64,000 nt of DNA from Cupriavidus oxalaticus. GTDB taxonomy: Bacteria; Pseudomonadota; Gammaproteobacteria; Burkholderiales; Burkholderiaceae. The stretch spans positions 1,340,501 to 1,404,500 of the forward strand of contig NZ_CP069811.1 in assembly GCF_016894385.1 (NCBI RefSeq), in the 5' to 3' direction. Made by a program: the position numbers and the translations under genes. The notes beneath the pieces were generated by a model. The model searched no databases and was not told the DNA's origin. It saw only the letters and a program-made list of their open reading frames with translations. Below are positions 8,069 to 17,494 of this stretch, in pieces. Position 1 is the first letter of the stretch. Every line of letters starts with the position of its first letter.

Positions 8069-10213
8069 TCAGCCCCCCACCCTCCGTTCGATCAGCGCAT
8101 CCACCGCCACGATGCGCTCCGCCGTGCAGATCAGCGGGTTCAGATCGAACTCGGCGATCACGTCGCGCTGGTCCGCCGCGAACTCGGAAAGGCTGGCAAC
8201 GATTTCCGCCAGCAGTTCCATGTCCACGCCCGCCGCACCGCGGAAGCCCTTCAGCAGCGCCACGCCGCGCAGCTGTTCCAGCATGGCGCGCGCCTGCTGC
8301 GCCGAGCATGGCGCGATGGTGGCAACCGTGTCCTGCATCAGCTCGACCATCACCCCGCCCAGCCCCACCACCAGCAATGCGCCAAGGTGCGGGTCCACGC
8401 GAGCGCCGACCAGAATCTCGATGCCGGTCGGCACCTGGCTCTGCACCAGCACGCCGTTGATGCGGTCGTCGGTGGTCACCTTGCGCGCATTCGCCATGAC
8501 CTCGCGGTACGCGACGGCAACCTCCTGCGCCGACTTCACGCCGAGGCGGATCACGCCCGCTTCCGACTTGTGCGGGATGGCGGGGCTTTCGACCTTCAGC
8601 ACGACCGGATAGCCGCAGGCATCGGCGGCGCGCACGGCGTCCTGCTCGCTAGCCGCCAGCGACTCGCCCACCACCGGCACGCCGTACATGGCGAGGACGT
8701 CCTTGGCTTCACGCTCCGTCAGCGTATCGGCCGGCGCGGCCAGGATGCGCGCGCGGGCGTCGGCGGCCACCGAGGCATGCGTCAGGCGCGGCGCCTGCGG
8801 CATGGCGCGCGACAGCAGCCATTGCTCGCGGGCCTGCCACGCGGCCAGCGCCGCGAAGCAGTGCGAGACCGAGCGGAATAGCGCCAGGCGCGGCAGCGCC
8901 TCGGAGTCGACCGCCTCCGGCCCTTCCATCCAGTTCGACATCCACAGGCCGCAAGCCATCTTGCCGTGCTTGACGGCCAGGTCGTTGAACACCTGGAAGC
9001 GTCGCCCGTTGCCGTCGCCGGTCACCACCAGCGGCACCACAGCAGCGCCGTAGGCGGGATCGGCGAAGACCGCGTCGCCGCACTGGATGAAGGAGTCGAA
9101 GTTGTTGGCCGCCTGCGCGGTCAGGTCGCAAGGGTTGCGCGCGGCGCCGAAATCGGGGATGTGCGATTCGAGCACGGCGCGGGTCGCGTCGCACGGCTGC
9201 GGCAGCGGCACGTCGAAACGCTCGGCTTCGTCGGCGGCGACAATGCCCGCGCCGCCCGAACCCGAGACGATCGCCACGCCGGACGTCGTCGGCCGGGGGG
9301 CCTTGGCGAAGAACACCGTCGTCGGCACGAGCTGCTCGATGGTATCGACCTGCACCACGCCGGCCTCGCGCAGCGCCGTGCTGTAGGCGCGGTCGGAACC
9401 CGCCATCGAGCCGGTATGCGACATGGCCGCCGCGGCGCCCGCCGTCCCGCGCGCCATCTTGTAGACCACCAGCGGCTTGCCGGCTTGCGCGCAGACTTCC
9501 GCCGCCCGGATGATCCGGCTGGCGTCGGACAGCCCTTCGAACACGCACGCGATCGCCGCGCACGAGGGGTCGCCGGCAAGATAGGCGATCTGGTCGGTCA
9601 CATCGATATCGCACGCATTGCCGCACGAGAACACGTGGCTGAACGCCGTGCCGTGGTTGGCCGCCTGCTCCAGCGCGAACGCCAGCGCGCCGGACTGGCT
9701 GACCAGCCCGATCGCATGGGCCGGCAGTTCGCCGCCACGCGCGGGCAGCGGCGTGAAGGACACCAGCGCATTGTTGATGTAGTTCGCATAGCCGATGCTG
9801 TTCGGTCCGAGCAGCAGCATGCCGCTTTCCCGGGCGATGGCGACCAGCCGTGCCTGCTCCGCAATCTGCTCCGGGTGGCCGGTCTCGGCATAGCCCGACG
9901 CGAACAGCACCACGCCGCCCACGCCCAGCCCCGCGCACTCGCGCACGATGGGCTCCACCGTTTCGCGCGCGGTGGCGATCAGCACGCAGTCGGGTGCCTC
10001 GGGCAGCGCCGACAGCGACGGATAGCAGACCTGCCCGTTCACCTCGGGGTAGCGCGGGTTGACCAGCAGCACCTTGCCGTCGAACTGCTGCAGGTTCGCC
10101 ATCGCCCGGCCGGCGAATGAGCGCGCGTTCGGCGTGGCGCCGACCACCGCGATGGTGCGCGGATGGAACAGGCGCCGCAGTTGCGCATGGGTATAGAGAT
10201 CGCGTGTCGACAT
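8069..10213 (-). CDS. NDP-forming acyl-CoA ligase (acetate-CoA ligase family)
   Basis: 714 residues, the full family length (about 700). Domains in order: CoA-binding Rossmann (TIAVVGATPN near residue 20, LLLGPNSIGY), succinyl-CoA-ligase-like part with catalytic His in MSHTGSMAG near residue 260, and a C-terminal ATP-grasp from about residue 490 (REAKDVLAMYGVPVV, VLKVESPAIPHKSEAGV). It makes an acyl-CoA from free acid, CoA and a nucleoside triphosphate. It is the last gene of the long leftward operon, 7 bases after the SDR stop. GAGGG precedes the ATG. The substrate is unknown, but activation of a degradation intermediate is likely. Confidence 0.88.
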   Translation of the reverse strand: MSTRDLYTHAQLRRLFHPRTIAVVGATPNARSFAGRAMANLQQFDGKVLLVNPRYPEVNGQVCYPSLSALPEAPDCVLIATARETVEPIVRECAGLGVGGVVLFASGYAETGHPEQIAEQARLVAIARESGMLLLGPNSIGYANYINNALVSFTPLPARGGELPAHAIGLVSQSGALAFALEQAANHGTAFSHVFSCGNACDIDVTDQIAYLAGDPSCAAIACVFEGLSDASRIIRAAEVCAQAGKPLVVYKMARGTAGAAAAMSHTGSMAGSDRAYSTALREAGVVQVDTIEQLVPTTVFFAKAPRPTTSGVAIVSGSGGAGIVAADEAERFDVPLPQPCDATRAVLESHIPDFGAARNPCDLTAQAANNFDSFIQCGDAVFADPAYGAAVVPLVVTGDGNGRRFQVFNDLAVKHGKMACGLWMSNWMEGPEAVDSEALPRLALFRSVSHCFAALAAWQAREQWLLSRAMPQAPRLTHASVAADARARILAAPADTLTEREAKDVLAMYGVPVVGESLAASEQDAVRAADACGYPVVLKVESPAIPHKSEAGVIRLGVKSAQEVAVAYREVMANARKVTTDDRINGVLVQSQVPTGIEILVGARVDPHLGALLVVGLGGVMVELMQDTVATIAPCSAQQARAMLEQLRGVALLKGFRGAAGVDMELLAEIVASLSEFAADQRDVIAEFDLNPLICTAERIVAVDALIERRVGG

Positions 10214-10220
10214 GCCGCCC

Positions 10221-10991
10221 TCAGCTCGCCATGTGCAGGCCGCCGTTCACGCCGATGTGCTGGCCCAGCACGTAGCCGGCGGCGTCGGACAGCAGGAAGC
10301 AGATCGGCGCGGCGATTTCTTCCGGCTGCGCCCAGCGGCCCATCGGGATCATCGCCAGGTAGGTGTCGCGGAAGCGCTCGCCGCGGATGGTCTCGGTCAT
10401 CGGCGTTTCCACCATGCCCAGGCAGACCGAGTTCGTGCGCACGCCGTACTTGCCCCACTCGCGCGCGGCGCTCATGGTCATGCCCAGCATGCCGGCCTTG
10501 GCCGATGCGTAGTTGATCTGGCCGACCGAGCCACGGCGGCCGGCATCGGACGAGACGTTGATGATCGAGCCCTGTACCTTCTCGCCCGCCTTGGCGCGCT
10601 CGACCAGGCGCGAGCCCACCGCCTGCAGCCAGAGGAAAGCGCCGGTCAGGTGGCAGTCGACCACGTCGTGCCAGATCTTCAGCGTCATGTTCTCGATCAT
10701 CGCGGCGCGCACGATGCCGGCGCAGTTGACCAGGCCATCGACCTTGCCGAAGCGGGACACCGCATGCTCGACGGACGACGACACGAAGTCGGGATCGGCC
10801 ACGTTGCCGGCATAGGCCTGGACATGGTCGGGATGCTCGGCGGCGAACGCCTCGATCGCTTCGCGCTGCAGGTCGACCACGCAGACCCTGGCGCCGAGGT
10901 TCAGCGCGAGTTCGGCGGTGGCGCGGCCGATGCCCTGTGCGGCGCCGGTAACGATGATGACCTTGCCGGCCAGGGACATGATGTCGGACAT
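10221..10991 (-). CDS. Short-chain dehydrogenase/reductase
   Basis: 256 residues. Seen: TGAAQGIG cofactor motif, Asp after beta-2 (VVDLQRE), NCAG, catalytic Ser in NVSSDAGRRG and YASAK with Y-x3-K. ATG at 10991 follows AAGGAG at 7 bases, so the second Met (MSLAGK) is not the start. It most likely oxidises a hydroxyacyl-CoA or a secondary alcohol made by the hydratase of this operon. It lies between the small acyl-CoA dehydrogenase and the terminal ligase. Confidence 0.85.
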   Translation of the reverse strand: MSDIMSLAGKVIIVTGAAQGIGRATAELALNLGARVCVVDLQREAIEAFAAEHPDHVQAYAGNVADPDFVSSSVEHAVSRFGKVDGLVNCAGIVRAAMIENMTLKIWHDVVDCHLTGAFLWLQAVGSRLVERAKAGEKVQGSIINVSSDAGRRGSVGQINYASAKAGMLGMTMSAAREWGKYGVRTNSVCLGMVETPMTETIRGERFRDTYLAMIPMGRWAQPEEIAAPICFLLSDAAGYVLGQHIGVNGGLHMAS

Positions 10992-11047
10992 GGTGTGTCT
11001 CCTTGGGATGTATGGGGTATTGCTTTGGGGTGGCGCGGCCCGCCGGA

Positions 11048-12145
11048 TCAGGCGGCGCGCCGCTCCAGGTAGCCGAGGTGGTATTGCATGTCGCCGTGCA
11101 GCTGGTCGAGCACGAGGATGCGGCGCAGGTAGTGCCCCACCGCGTACTCCTCGGTCATGCCGATGCCGCCGTGCAGCTGGATGGCTTCCTGCGCGACGTG
11201 GCGCGCGTTCTGCGTCACCAGCACCTTGGCCGCGTGGGCCGGCACCGCGGCGCCGGTCAGGTCATTGCGTCCCGCCAGCGCAAGCGCCAGCGAGACCGAC
11301 ATGCTGCGGCTCTGCTCCAGCGCGGCCAGCATGTCGACGATGCGGTGCTGCAGCGCCTGGTTCGCACCGATCACCCGGCCGAACTGCGTGCGCGTCTTCA
11401 GGTACGCGGCGGTGAGCGCGCAGGCGCCGTCCATCGCGCCGACCATCTCGGCGCAGGCGGCACTGATGCCGGTTTCCAGCAAACGGGTCAGCAGCGCGGG
11501 CGTCAGCGTGCCAAGCCGCTCGCCCTCGGCGTCGTCCAGCGTCAGGTCCGCCGCCGGAGTACCGTCGATCAGACGGCCGCCGGCGATGCCTACGCCCGTG
11601 GTACGGGCATTGACCAGGAAGAGCTGGACGCCTTCATTCGGCGCCTGCGCGCTCACGAGGAAGTCATCCGCCCCGGTGCCGTGCAGCACGCAGCGCTTGG
11701 TGCCGTACAGGCGCCAGCCATCCACGCCATGGGCCGCGCGCGTGGCGACGCGGCCGGGCACCGATTCGCCATGTGCCCACGCCACCTGGAGCTCGCCGCG
11801 CGCGATCCGCGGCAACAGGCTGGACTGCTGCGTCGGCGAGCCGAGCTGTTCGATGGCCGTGGCCGCCATGACCACGGTGCCGTGATACGGCTCCAGCGAC
11901 AGGCACTTGCCGAGCGCCTCGGAGATCATCATGTGGTCGACGGCGTCGCCGCCGAAGCCGTCATGCGCCTCGCCGATGGCCGCGGCCGTCACGCCCAGGC
12001 TGGCCAGTTGCACCCACGCCTCGGGTGAATGCCCGGCATCGGACGCCGCGTATTGCTGGCGGCGGCCGAAGTCGTATTCGCGGGCCAGCAGCCGCCCCAG
12101 GCTGTCCTGCAGTTGCTGCTGGACGTCGTTGAGTTGCAGGTTCAT
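11048..12145 (-). CDS. Acyl-CoA dehydrogenase, small/partner subunit (pair 1)
   Basis: 365 residues. Acyl-CoA dehydrogenase fold, shorter and more divergent than its neighbour. Seen: the C-terminal helical part (RTQFGRVIGANQALQHRI, LHGGIGMTEEYAVGHYLRR), but no canonical E-G-T near the C-terminus. Its ATG overlaps the stop of the preceding dehydrogenase (ATGA), which implies translational coupling. Such coupled unlike pairs form alpha2-beta2 dehydrogenases in steroid and bile-acid side-chain degradation. By analogy this is the partner subunit; a stand-alone enzyme cannot be ruled out. The frame is open upstream inside the neighbour and that part is not coding. Confidence 0.85.
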   Translation of the reverse strand: MNLQLNDVQQQLQDSLGRLLAREYDFGRRQQYAASDAGHSPEAWVQLASLGVTAAAIGEAHDGFGGDAVDHMMISEALGKCLSLEPYHGTVVMAATAIEQLGSPTQQSSLLPRIARGELQVAWAHGESVPGRVATRAAHGVDGWRLYGTKRCVLHGTGADDFLVSAQAPNEGVQLFLVNARTTGVGIAGGRLIDGTPAADLTLDDAEGERLGTLTPALLTRLLETGISAACAEMVGAMDGACALTAAYLKTRTQFGRVIGANQALQHRIVDMLAALEQSRSMSVSLALALAGRNDLTGAAVPAHAAKVLVTQNARHVAQEAIQLHGGIGMTEEYAVGHYLRRILVLDQLHGDMQYHLGYLERRAA

Positions 12146-13287
12146 GACAGGTCCAGGAGGGAAGCGGAAAGGATGTTCTTCTGCACTTCGGTGGTACCAC
12201 CGAAGATCGAGACGGCGCGCGAGTACAGGTAGGACCGGGTCAGCGTCACATCGGGACCGTCGGCGGGAAGCGAGCCGGTGCCGGTCATCCGGCAGAGCAG
12301 GTCGGTGATGGCCTGGAAGATCTCGCTGCCGCGCACCTTCAGCATCGGCGACAGCTTGGCATCGGCGTGCCCGCCGTGCACGCGCAGTTGCGTCACTTCC
12401 AGCGCATGCAGGTCGGCTTCGATCATGGCGATCCGTCCGCGATAGGCTGCCAGCGTCGCCTCCGGGTAGCCCTCGTCCTCCATCTTCGCCAGCAGCGCCC
12501 TGGCACAGGCCACGCGCTCCTTGTTGCGGCCGATGCCGGCGATATGGGCGCGCTCGTGGCCGAGCAGGAACTTGGCGTAGCTCCAGCCCTTGTTTTCCTC
12601 GCCCACCAGGTTGGCGGCCGGCACGCGCACGTTCTCGAAGAAGACTTCGTTCAGGCTGTGGCGGCCGTCGATGCTGATGATCGGGCGCACGGTGATGCCC
12701 GGCGACTTCATGTCGATCAGCAGGAACGAGATGCCGGCCTGCTTCTTCACCGCGCCGGCATCGGTCCGCACGAGGCAGAAGGCCCAGTCCGCGTAATGCG
12801 CCTGGCTCGTCCAGATCTTCTGGCCGTTGACCACGTACGCGTCGCCCTCGCGCACGGCCGTGGTCTTCAGCGAGGCCAGGTCCGACCCGGAGCCCGGCTC
12901 TGAGAAACCCTGGCAGACCTGGATGTCGGCGTTCAGCAGCTTCGGCAGGAAATACTCGCGCTGCGCGTCGGAGCCGAAGTGGATCAGCACCGGCCCCAGC
13001 ATGGTGATGTTGAACGGGTGCGGCGTCGGTGCCGGCGCGGCGGCGCATTCGTCGGCGAAGATGCGCTGGCGGTCGGCATCCCAGCCGGCGCCGCCGAATG
13101 CCTTCGGCCACGCGGGCGCGCCCCAGCCGCGCTGGTTCAGCGTGCGTTGCCAGAGTGCGTTGTCGTCTTTGGTCGCGAAGCCGCCGGCACGCAGGCGCTC
13201 GCGCAGGTCGTCCGGCAGGTTGGCGGCGAGGAAGTCGCGCACTTCCTGCCGGAACGTCTTGTGCTCTTCCGAGTAGAGCAAGTCCAT
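12142..13287 (-). CDS. Acyl-CoA dehydrogenase, large subunit (pair 1)
   Basis: 381 residues. Seen: N-terminal MDLLYSEEHKTFRQEV, FAD/substrate-loop segments (CQGFSEPGSGSDLAS, GQKIWTSQAHYADW), and a C-terminus reading IFGGTTEVQKNILS. The usual catalytic glutamate in E-G-T is a glycine here (GGT), as in the heteromeric FadE26/FadE28 class where the base lies elsewhere. ATG at 13287 is preceded by AAGGA at 6 bases; an upstream extension of the frame has no such site. It is coupled to the next gene by a 4-base overlap. It probably desaturates a bulky or branched acyl-CoA and passes electrons to ETF. Confidence 0.88.
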   Translation of the reverse strand: MDLLYSEEHKTFRQEVRDFLAANLPDDLRERLRAGGFATKDDNALWQRTLNQRGWGAPAWPKAFGGAGWDADRQRIFADECAAAPAPTPHPFNITMLGPVLIHFGSDAQREYFLPKLLNADIQVCQGFSEPGSGSDLASLKTTAVREGDAYVVNGQKIWTSQAHYADWAFCLVRTDAGAVKKQAGISFLLIDMKSPGITVRPIISIDGRHSLNEVFFENVRVPAANLVGEENKGWSYAKFLLGHERAHIAGIGRNKERVACARALLAKMEDEGYPEATLAAYRGRIAMIEADLHALEVTQLRVHGGHADAKLSPMLKVRGSEIFQAITDLLCRMTGTGSLPADGPDVTLTRSYLYSRAVSIFGGTTEVQKNILSASLLDLS

Positions 13288-13306
13288 GATGGATCCTTGG
13301 GTCGGT

Positions 13307-14077
13307 TCAGCAGCCCTTGAAGACGGGCTGCCGCTTTTCGGCGAAGGCAAGCAAGCCTTCGCGCATGTCATGGGAGCGCTGGTGATTGCGCAATTCGAGC
13401 AGTTCCTGACGGAGCGCGTCGGCGACCGGCTTATCGGCGGCCTCGGCCACCACGCGCTTCATGCGCGCGAGGACCAGCGGACTCTTGGCCGCGAGCAATT
13501 CGCCCACGGCCTGCGCGCGGGCAGCGAGTTCGGCGTCCGGCACGACTTCGTTGACCAGGCCGAAGCGCTCCATCTGCGCGGCGGTGAAGCTCGCGCCGGT
13601 GAACAGCAGCCAGCGCGCCACGTTGACAGGCACCTTGCGCGGCAGCACCGCCGCGCCGCCCGCGCCGGGGAACACGCCGAAGTTCGAATGCGCGTCGCCC
13701 AGCTTCGCGCTCTCGGCCGCAAGGACGAGGTCGCAGGCCATCACCGTTTCCAGCCCGCCGGCAAGCGCCAGGCCATTCACGGCAGCGATGACGGGCCGGG
13801 GAAACGCGCGCAGCGTGTCGACGAAGCCGACCACCACGTCGAGGAAGTCCGGCTCGCCGGTCACCGGCGGCTCGGCCACTTCCTTGAGGTCGGCCCCGGC
13901 GCAGAACGCGCGGCCGTTGCCGGTGAGCACCACCGCGCGCACGGCCGGGTCGTCGCGCCATGCCTTGAGTTGCGCGGTCATGGCGGCCGCCATCTCGCGG
14001 TTCAGGCTGTTCATGGCCGCCGGGCGGTCCATGGTCAGCCAGCCGACGCCGTTCTCGATGCGATGCAGAACGCTCAT
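13307..14077 (-). CDS. Enoyl-CoA hydratase/isomerase family
   Basis: 256 residues. Crotonase fold: [13 protein letters not shown] and [10 protein letters not shown] oxyanion-hole motifs, then [22 protein letters not shown]. The hydratase glutamates are not obvious in the second segment (DAHSNFG in place of PE-x-LG). The start is ATG 14077 behind GAGGAG at 6 bases, not the upstream Met that overlaps the thiolase gene. It lies between thiolase and the dehydrogenase pair and most likely hydrates their enoyl-CoA product. Confidence 0.85.
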   Translation of the reverse strand: MSVLHRIENGVGWLTMDRPAAMNSLNREMAAAMTAQLKAWRDDPAVRAVVLTGNGRAFCAGADLKEVAEPPVTGEPDFLDVVVGFVDTLRAFPRPVIAAVNGLALAGGLETVMACDLVLAAESAKLGDAHSNFGVFPGAGGAAVLPRKVPVNVARWLLFTGASFTAAQMERFGLVNEVVPDAELAARAQAVGELLAAKSPLVLARMKRVVAEAADKPVADALRQELLELRNHQRSHDMREGLLAFAEKRQPVFKGC

Positions 14078-14087
14078 GGCCGGCTCC

Positions 14088-15266
14088 TCAGCACAGTTCG
14101 AGGCCGACGGCCGTGGCTTCGCCACCGCCCAGGCACAGGCTGGCGAGCCCGCGCTTCAGGCCGCGCTGCTGCAGCGCGTGGACCAGCGTCACCAGCAGGC
14201 GGGCGCCGGTCGCCCCGACCGGATGGCCGAGCGCGCAGGCGCCGCCGTTGACGTTGAGGCGGTCGTGGCCAATGCCCAGTTCCTCCAGCGCGATCATCGT
14301 CACCACGGCAAACGCCTCGTTGACTTCATAGAGATCGACGTCGCGCGCGGTCCAGCCGGCCTTGTCGAACACGCGGCGCGCGGCGAGCACCGGCGCATCG
14401 GCGAACTGCTGCGGCGGGTTGGCGTGGGTGGCGTGGGCGACGATGCGGGCCAGCGGCGCAAGGCCCTGGCGCATGGCATCGCTTTCACGCATCAGCACCA
14501 GCGCAGCGGCGCCGTCCGAGATCGACGAGGCATTGCCGGCCGTCACCGAGCCGCCGTCGCGGAACACGGCCTTCAGTTTCGGCAGCCTGGCGGCATCGCA
14601 CTGGCCCGGCGTCTCGTCCTCGGCAAACTCGCCGCCGCGCTTGAGCGTGACCGGCGCGATCTCGTCGCGGAAGCGCCCTTCGGCGACCGCCGCCTGCGCG
14701 CGCAGCAGGCTCTCGCGGGCATATGCGTCCTGCGCCTCGCGGCCCATGCCGCGCGCCTCGGCGGCGAGATCGGCGTAGTAGCCCATCAGGTGGCCTTCGT
14801 ACGCGTCCTCCAGGCCGTCGCAGTACATGTGGTCGAGGAACTGCCCGTGCCCGAGACGATAGCCGTAGCGGCCGCGCGGGACGATGTACGGCGCGTTGGT
14901 CATCGACTCCATGCCGCCCGCCACCGCCACGTTGCAGGTGCCGGCGAGCAGCAGGTCATGCGCGAGCATCACGGACTTCATGGCCGAGCCGCACATCTTG
15001 CTGATGGTGGTGGCCGGCGTCGACGTGGGCAGCCCGGCGCCGAGCACCGCCTGCCGCGCCGGCGCCTGGCCGACGTTGGCAAACAGGCACAGGCCCATGA
15101 TGGCTTCATCGACCGAGGCCGGATCGACCCCCGCCTGCGCGACGGCAGCGCGGATGGCGACGGCGCCAAGTTCCGGCGCCTTGAACGCCGACAGCGAGCC
15201 ATTGAACGCGCCGATCGGCGTGCGCTTCGCGCCGACGATGACGATGGATTCCTTGTTGTTCTGCAT
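14088..15266 (-). CDS. Thiolase family acetyl-CoA acyltransferase
   Basis: 392 residues, normal thiolase length. Seen: nucleophile Cys92 in SKMCGSAMK, the His of [16 protein letters not shown], and the second Cys in CLGGGEA. It cleaves a 3-ketoacyl-CoA with CoA, completing the beta-oxidation set of this operon (two dehydrogenase pairs, crotonase, SDR). The upstream dehydrogenase stop lies 8 bases before it, and the crotonase start follows 10 bases after its stop. Confidence 0.92.
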   Translation of the reverse strand: MQNNKESIVIVGAKRTPIGAFNGSLSAFKAPELGAVAIRAAVAQAGVDPASVDEAIMGLCLFANVGQAPARQAVLGAGLPTSTPATTISKMCGSAMKSVMLAHDLLLAGTCNVAVAGGMESMTNAPYIVPRGRYGYRLGHGQFLDHMYCDGLEDAYEGHLMGYYADLAAEARGMGREAQDAYARESLLRAQAAVAEGRFRDEIAPVTLKRGGEFAEDETPGQCDAARLPKLKAVFRDGGSVTAGNASSISDGAAALVLMRESDAMRQGLAPLARIVAHATHANPPQQFADAPVLAARRVFDKAGWTARDVDLYEVNEAFAVVTMIALEELGIGHDRLNVNGGACALGHPVGATGARLLVTLVHALQQRGLKRGLASLCLGGGEATAVGLELC

Positions 15267-15273
15267 GGTGGCC

Positions 15274-16287
15274 TCAGGCGTGGAAGGCGAGCTGCGTGCG
15301 CGCGAAGTCGAGGATCACCTGGCTCGACGCGCCGCGCTGTGCGAACAGCGCGTCACCGAGCAGCTTGGCGCAGGCGTTCTCGCTGCCGCCGACGCTGCGC
15401 CATTCATGCAGGCGCCGCGTGAACAGGCCGAGCGCCAGTTCCTCGGTGATGCCGATGGCGCCATGCACGGCGTGGGCGATGGCCGCGACACGTTCGCCCG
15501 CCTCGCAGGCGCGCAGCTTGGCCGACGCGGCGCGCAGCGGATCGGGCAGCCAGCCGTCGGCCGCACAGCCCAGGCGCGCGGCGAACACCGACGAGCTGGC
15601 CTGCTCGGCCATCACGCTCAGTTCCTGCTGCATGGCCTGGAACTGGCTGATCGCACGCCCGAACTGCTGGCGGTCGTTGACGTACGTCACGCTCATCGCC
15701 AGCACGCGCTGCATCGCGCCGGCCATGCCGGCGGCTTGGGCGGCGTTGCAGACGGCAAGGATGTCGGCGTCGTCATCGCGGAAGCGGAAGACGGCGGCGT
15801 CAGCCGACTGCCATTGCAGCGAGGCCGATGCCAGCGGGCGGTAGATGCCCGGCGTGTGCATCGCGGCGCTCACCGGCAAGAGCAGCCATTCGCCGCGCCA
15901 CTGCGTCAGCACGAGATCGGCGAGCGCGCCGCCCGGCACGTTGCGGCAGATGATGTGCTGGCCGCCAGCGGCAGCGGGAGCGATGGCAATGCACTCGCCC
16001 GCGCTCTCGCGCCCCGCCTTGGCCAGCATGGCACGGGCGATGGCGGTTTCGGCGAACGGGTGGCTCAGGCCGGCGCGGCCGGCGGCGAGGAACAGCGGGA
16101 AGGCTTCAGGAAGCGACAGCCCGGCGCCGCCGCACTCGGCGAACACGAGGGCGTCGGTGTAGCCGAGCGCGTCGATGGCAGCCCATTGCGCGGCGGCGCC
16201 TTCGCCCGCTTCGCTGCGGCGTACCGCCTCGTCGGCGCACAGGTCGGCGAGCGCGCGCTCGAAGCCTTCCAGGAGGGAATCAGTCAT
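15274..16287 (-). CDS. Acyl-CoA dehydrogenase, small/partner subunit (pair 2)
   Basis: 337 residues, short for the family (about 380). N-terminus MTDSLLEGFERALADL; the C-terminal region keeps RQQFGRAISQFQAMQQEL and GAIGITEELALGLFTRRL, but the end reads VGGSENA rather than E-G-T. ATG 16287 has CGGAGA upstream. It begins 19 bases after the larger dehydrogenase and is interpreted as its beta-type partner, making a second heteromeric enzyme in the same operon. It could instead be structural only. Confidence 0.82.
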   Translation of the reverse strand: MTDSLLEGFERALADLCADEAVRRSEAGEGAAAQWAAIDALGYTDALVFAECGGAGLSLPEAFPLFLAAGRAGLSHPFAETAIARAMLAKAGRESAGECIAIAPAAAGGQHIICRNVPGGALADLVLTQWRGEWLLLPVSAAMHTPGIYRPLASASLQWQSADAAVFRFRDDDADILAVCNAAQAAGMAGAMQRVLAMSVTYVNDRQQFGRAISQFQAMQQELSVMAEQASSSVFAARLGCAADGWLPDPLRAASAKLRACEAGERVAAIAHAVHGAIGITEELALGLFTRRLHEWRSVGGSENACAKLLGDALFAQRGASSQVILDFARTQLAFHA

Positions 16288-16306
16288 GGTCGTCTCCGGT
16301 AATGTC

Positions 16307-17470
16307 TTAGCGCAGGCCCAGCGAGCGGGCGATGATGCCGCGCAGGATCTGGCGGGTGCCGCCGCGCAGCGAGAAGCTCGGGCAAAGCTGCGTGATGTAA
16401 GCAAGCGCGCGTTGCAGCGTCTCCGACGGCGCGAAGTCCGGCATCTGCTCGATGGCCGAGGCGATCCAGCCCGGCACGGTCTGCTCGAACTCGGTGCCGA
16501 GGTCCTTCACATAGGCGGCATCGGTCTCGGGGTTCTGGCCCTTGTCGAGCAGGTCGGCCACGGCGAGCGACATCGTGCGAAGCGCCGCCAGGCGGCCGGC
16601 GATGCGGCCGGCAATGACCTTCACCGCATCGGGCACGGCGAGACCCGACGCACGCACTTCGGCCAGCCACGTCTCGGCCAGCAGCTGGCTGGTCAGGATG
16701 CGCTCCGGTCCGCTGCGCTCGAAGGCCAGTTCCGCGGTCACCTGCTTCCAGCCCGAGCCTTCCTCGCCGACGATGGCATCGGCGGGCAGGTCCACGTCCT
16801 CGAAGACGACTTCGCAGAAGTGCGCGTCGCCGGCGAGGTCCTTGATGGGGCGATAGCTGATGCCGGGCAGGCTCAGGTCGATCAGCACCTGCGACAGGCC
16901 CTTGTGGCGGTCGCCGTGCTGGCCGGAGGTGCGCACCAGCGCGCACATGTACTGCGTGCGGTGGGCATTGGTCGTCCAGATCTTGCGGCCGTTCAGGCGC
17001 CAGCCAGTTTCAGTGCGCACGGCGCGCGTGCGCACGCTGGAGAGATCGGAGCCGGTGTCCGGCTCGCTCATGCCGATGCACATGAAGATTTCGCCGCGCA
17101 CCATGCGCGGCACGAAAAACTCGCGCTGTGCCGGCGTGCCGAACTTCAGAATCAGCGGCGCGGTCTGGCGGTCGGCGAACCAGTGGGCCGACACCGGCGC
17201 GCCGGCGGCGATCAGCTCCTCCACCAGCACGAAGCGCGCGAAAGCGCTGCGGCCGGCGCCGCCATACTCTTTTGGCAGGGCAAGGCCGAGCCAGCCCTGT
17301 TTTGCGAGGGCGCGGCTGAAGTCGGCGTCATAGCCCATCCAGGTGCGGGCGCGGATATGCGTCGGCACGTCGGCCAGCTTCGCTTCGAGGAAGGCGCGGA
17401 TCGGGCCGCGCAGCGCCTCGTCCGCCGGCGGGATGGCGACGAGCGGCAACGATTCGAGACTTGCAGTCAC
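16307..17470 (-). CDS. Acyl-CoA dehydrogenase, large subunit (pair 2)
   Basis: 387 residues. Seen: WLGLALPKEYGGAG, CIGMSEPDTGSDLSS, LNGRKIWTTNAHRT (FAD and substrate contacts), ERSGPERILTS, and a C-terminus SLRGGTRQILRG. As in pair 1, the expected catalytic E of E-G-T is absent (G-G-T), which is a feature of heteromeric dehydrogenases. It is the second gene of the leftward operon, 24 bases after the CoA-transferase. A different substrate from pair 1 (another chain position or ring) is likely but not shown. Confidence 0.87.
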   Translation of the reverse strand: MTASLESLPLVAIPPADEALRGPIRAFLEAKLADVPTHIRARTWMGYDADFSRALAKQGWLGLALPKEYGGAGRSAFARFVLVEELIAAGAPVSAHWFADRQTAPLILKFGTPAQREFFVPRMVRGEIFMCIGMSEPDTGSDLSSVRTRAVRTETGWRLNGRKIWTTNAHRTQYMCALVRTSGQHGDRHKGLSQVLIDLSLPGISYRPIKDLAGDAHFCEVVFEDVDLPADAIVGEEGSGWKQVTAELAFERSGPERILTSQLLAETWLAEVRASGLAVPDAVKVIAGRIAGRLAALRTMSLAVADLLDKGQNPETDAAYVKDLGTEFEQTVPGWIASAIEQMPDFAPSETLQRALAYITQLCPSFSLRGGTRQILRGIIARSLGLR

Positions 17471-17494
17471 GATGAAACTCCGGAATCTGGGGTA

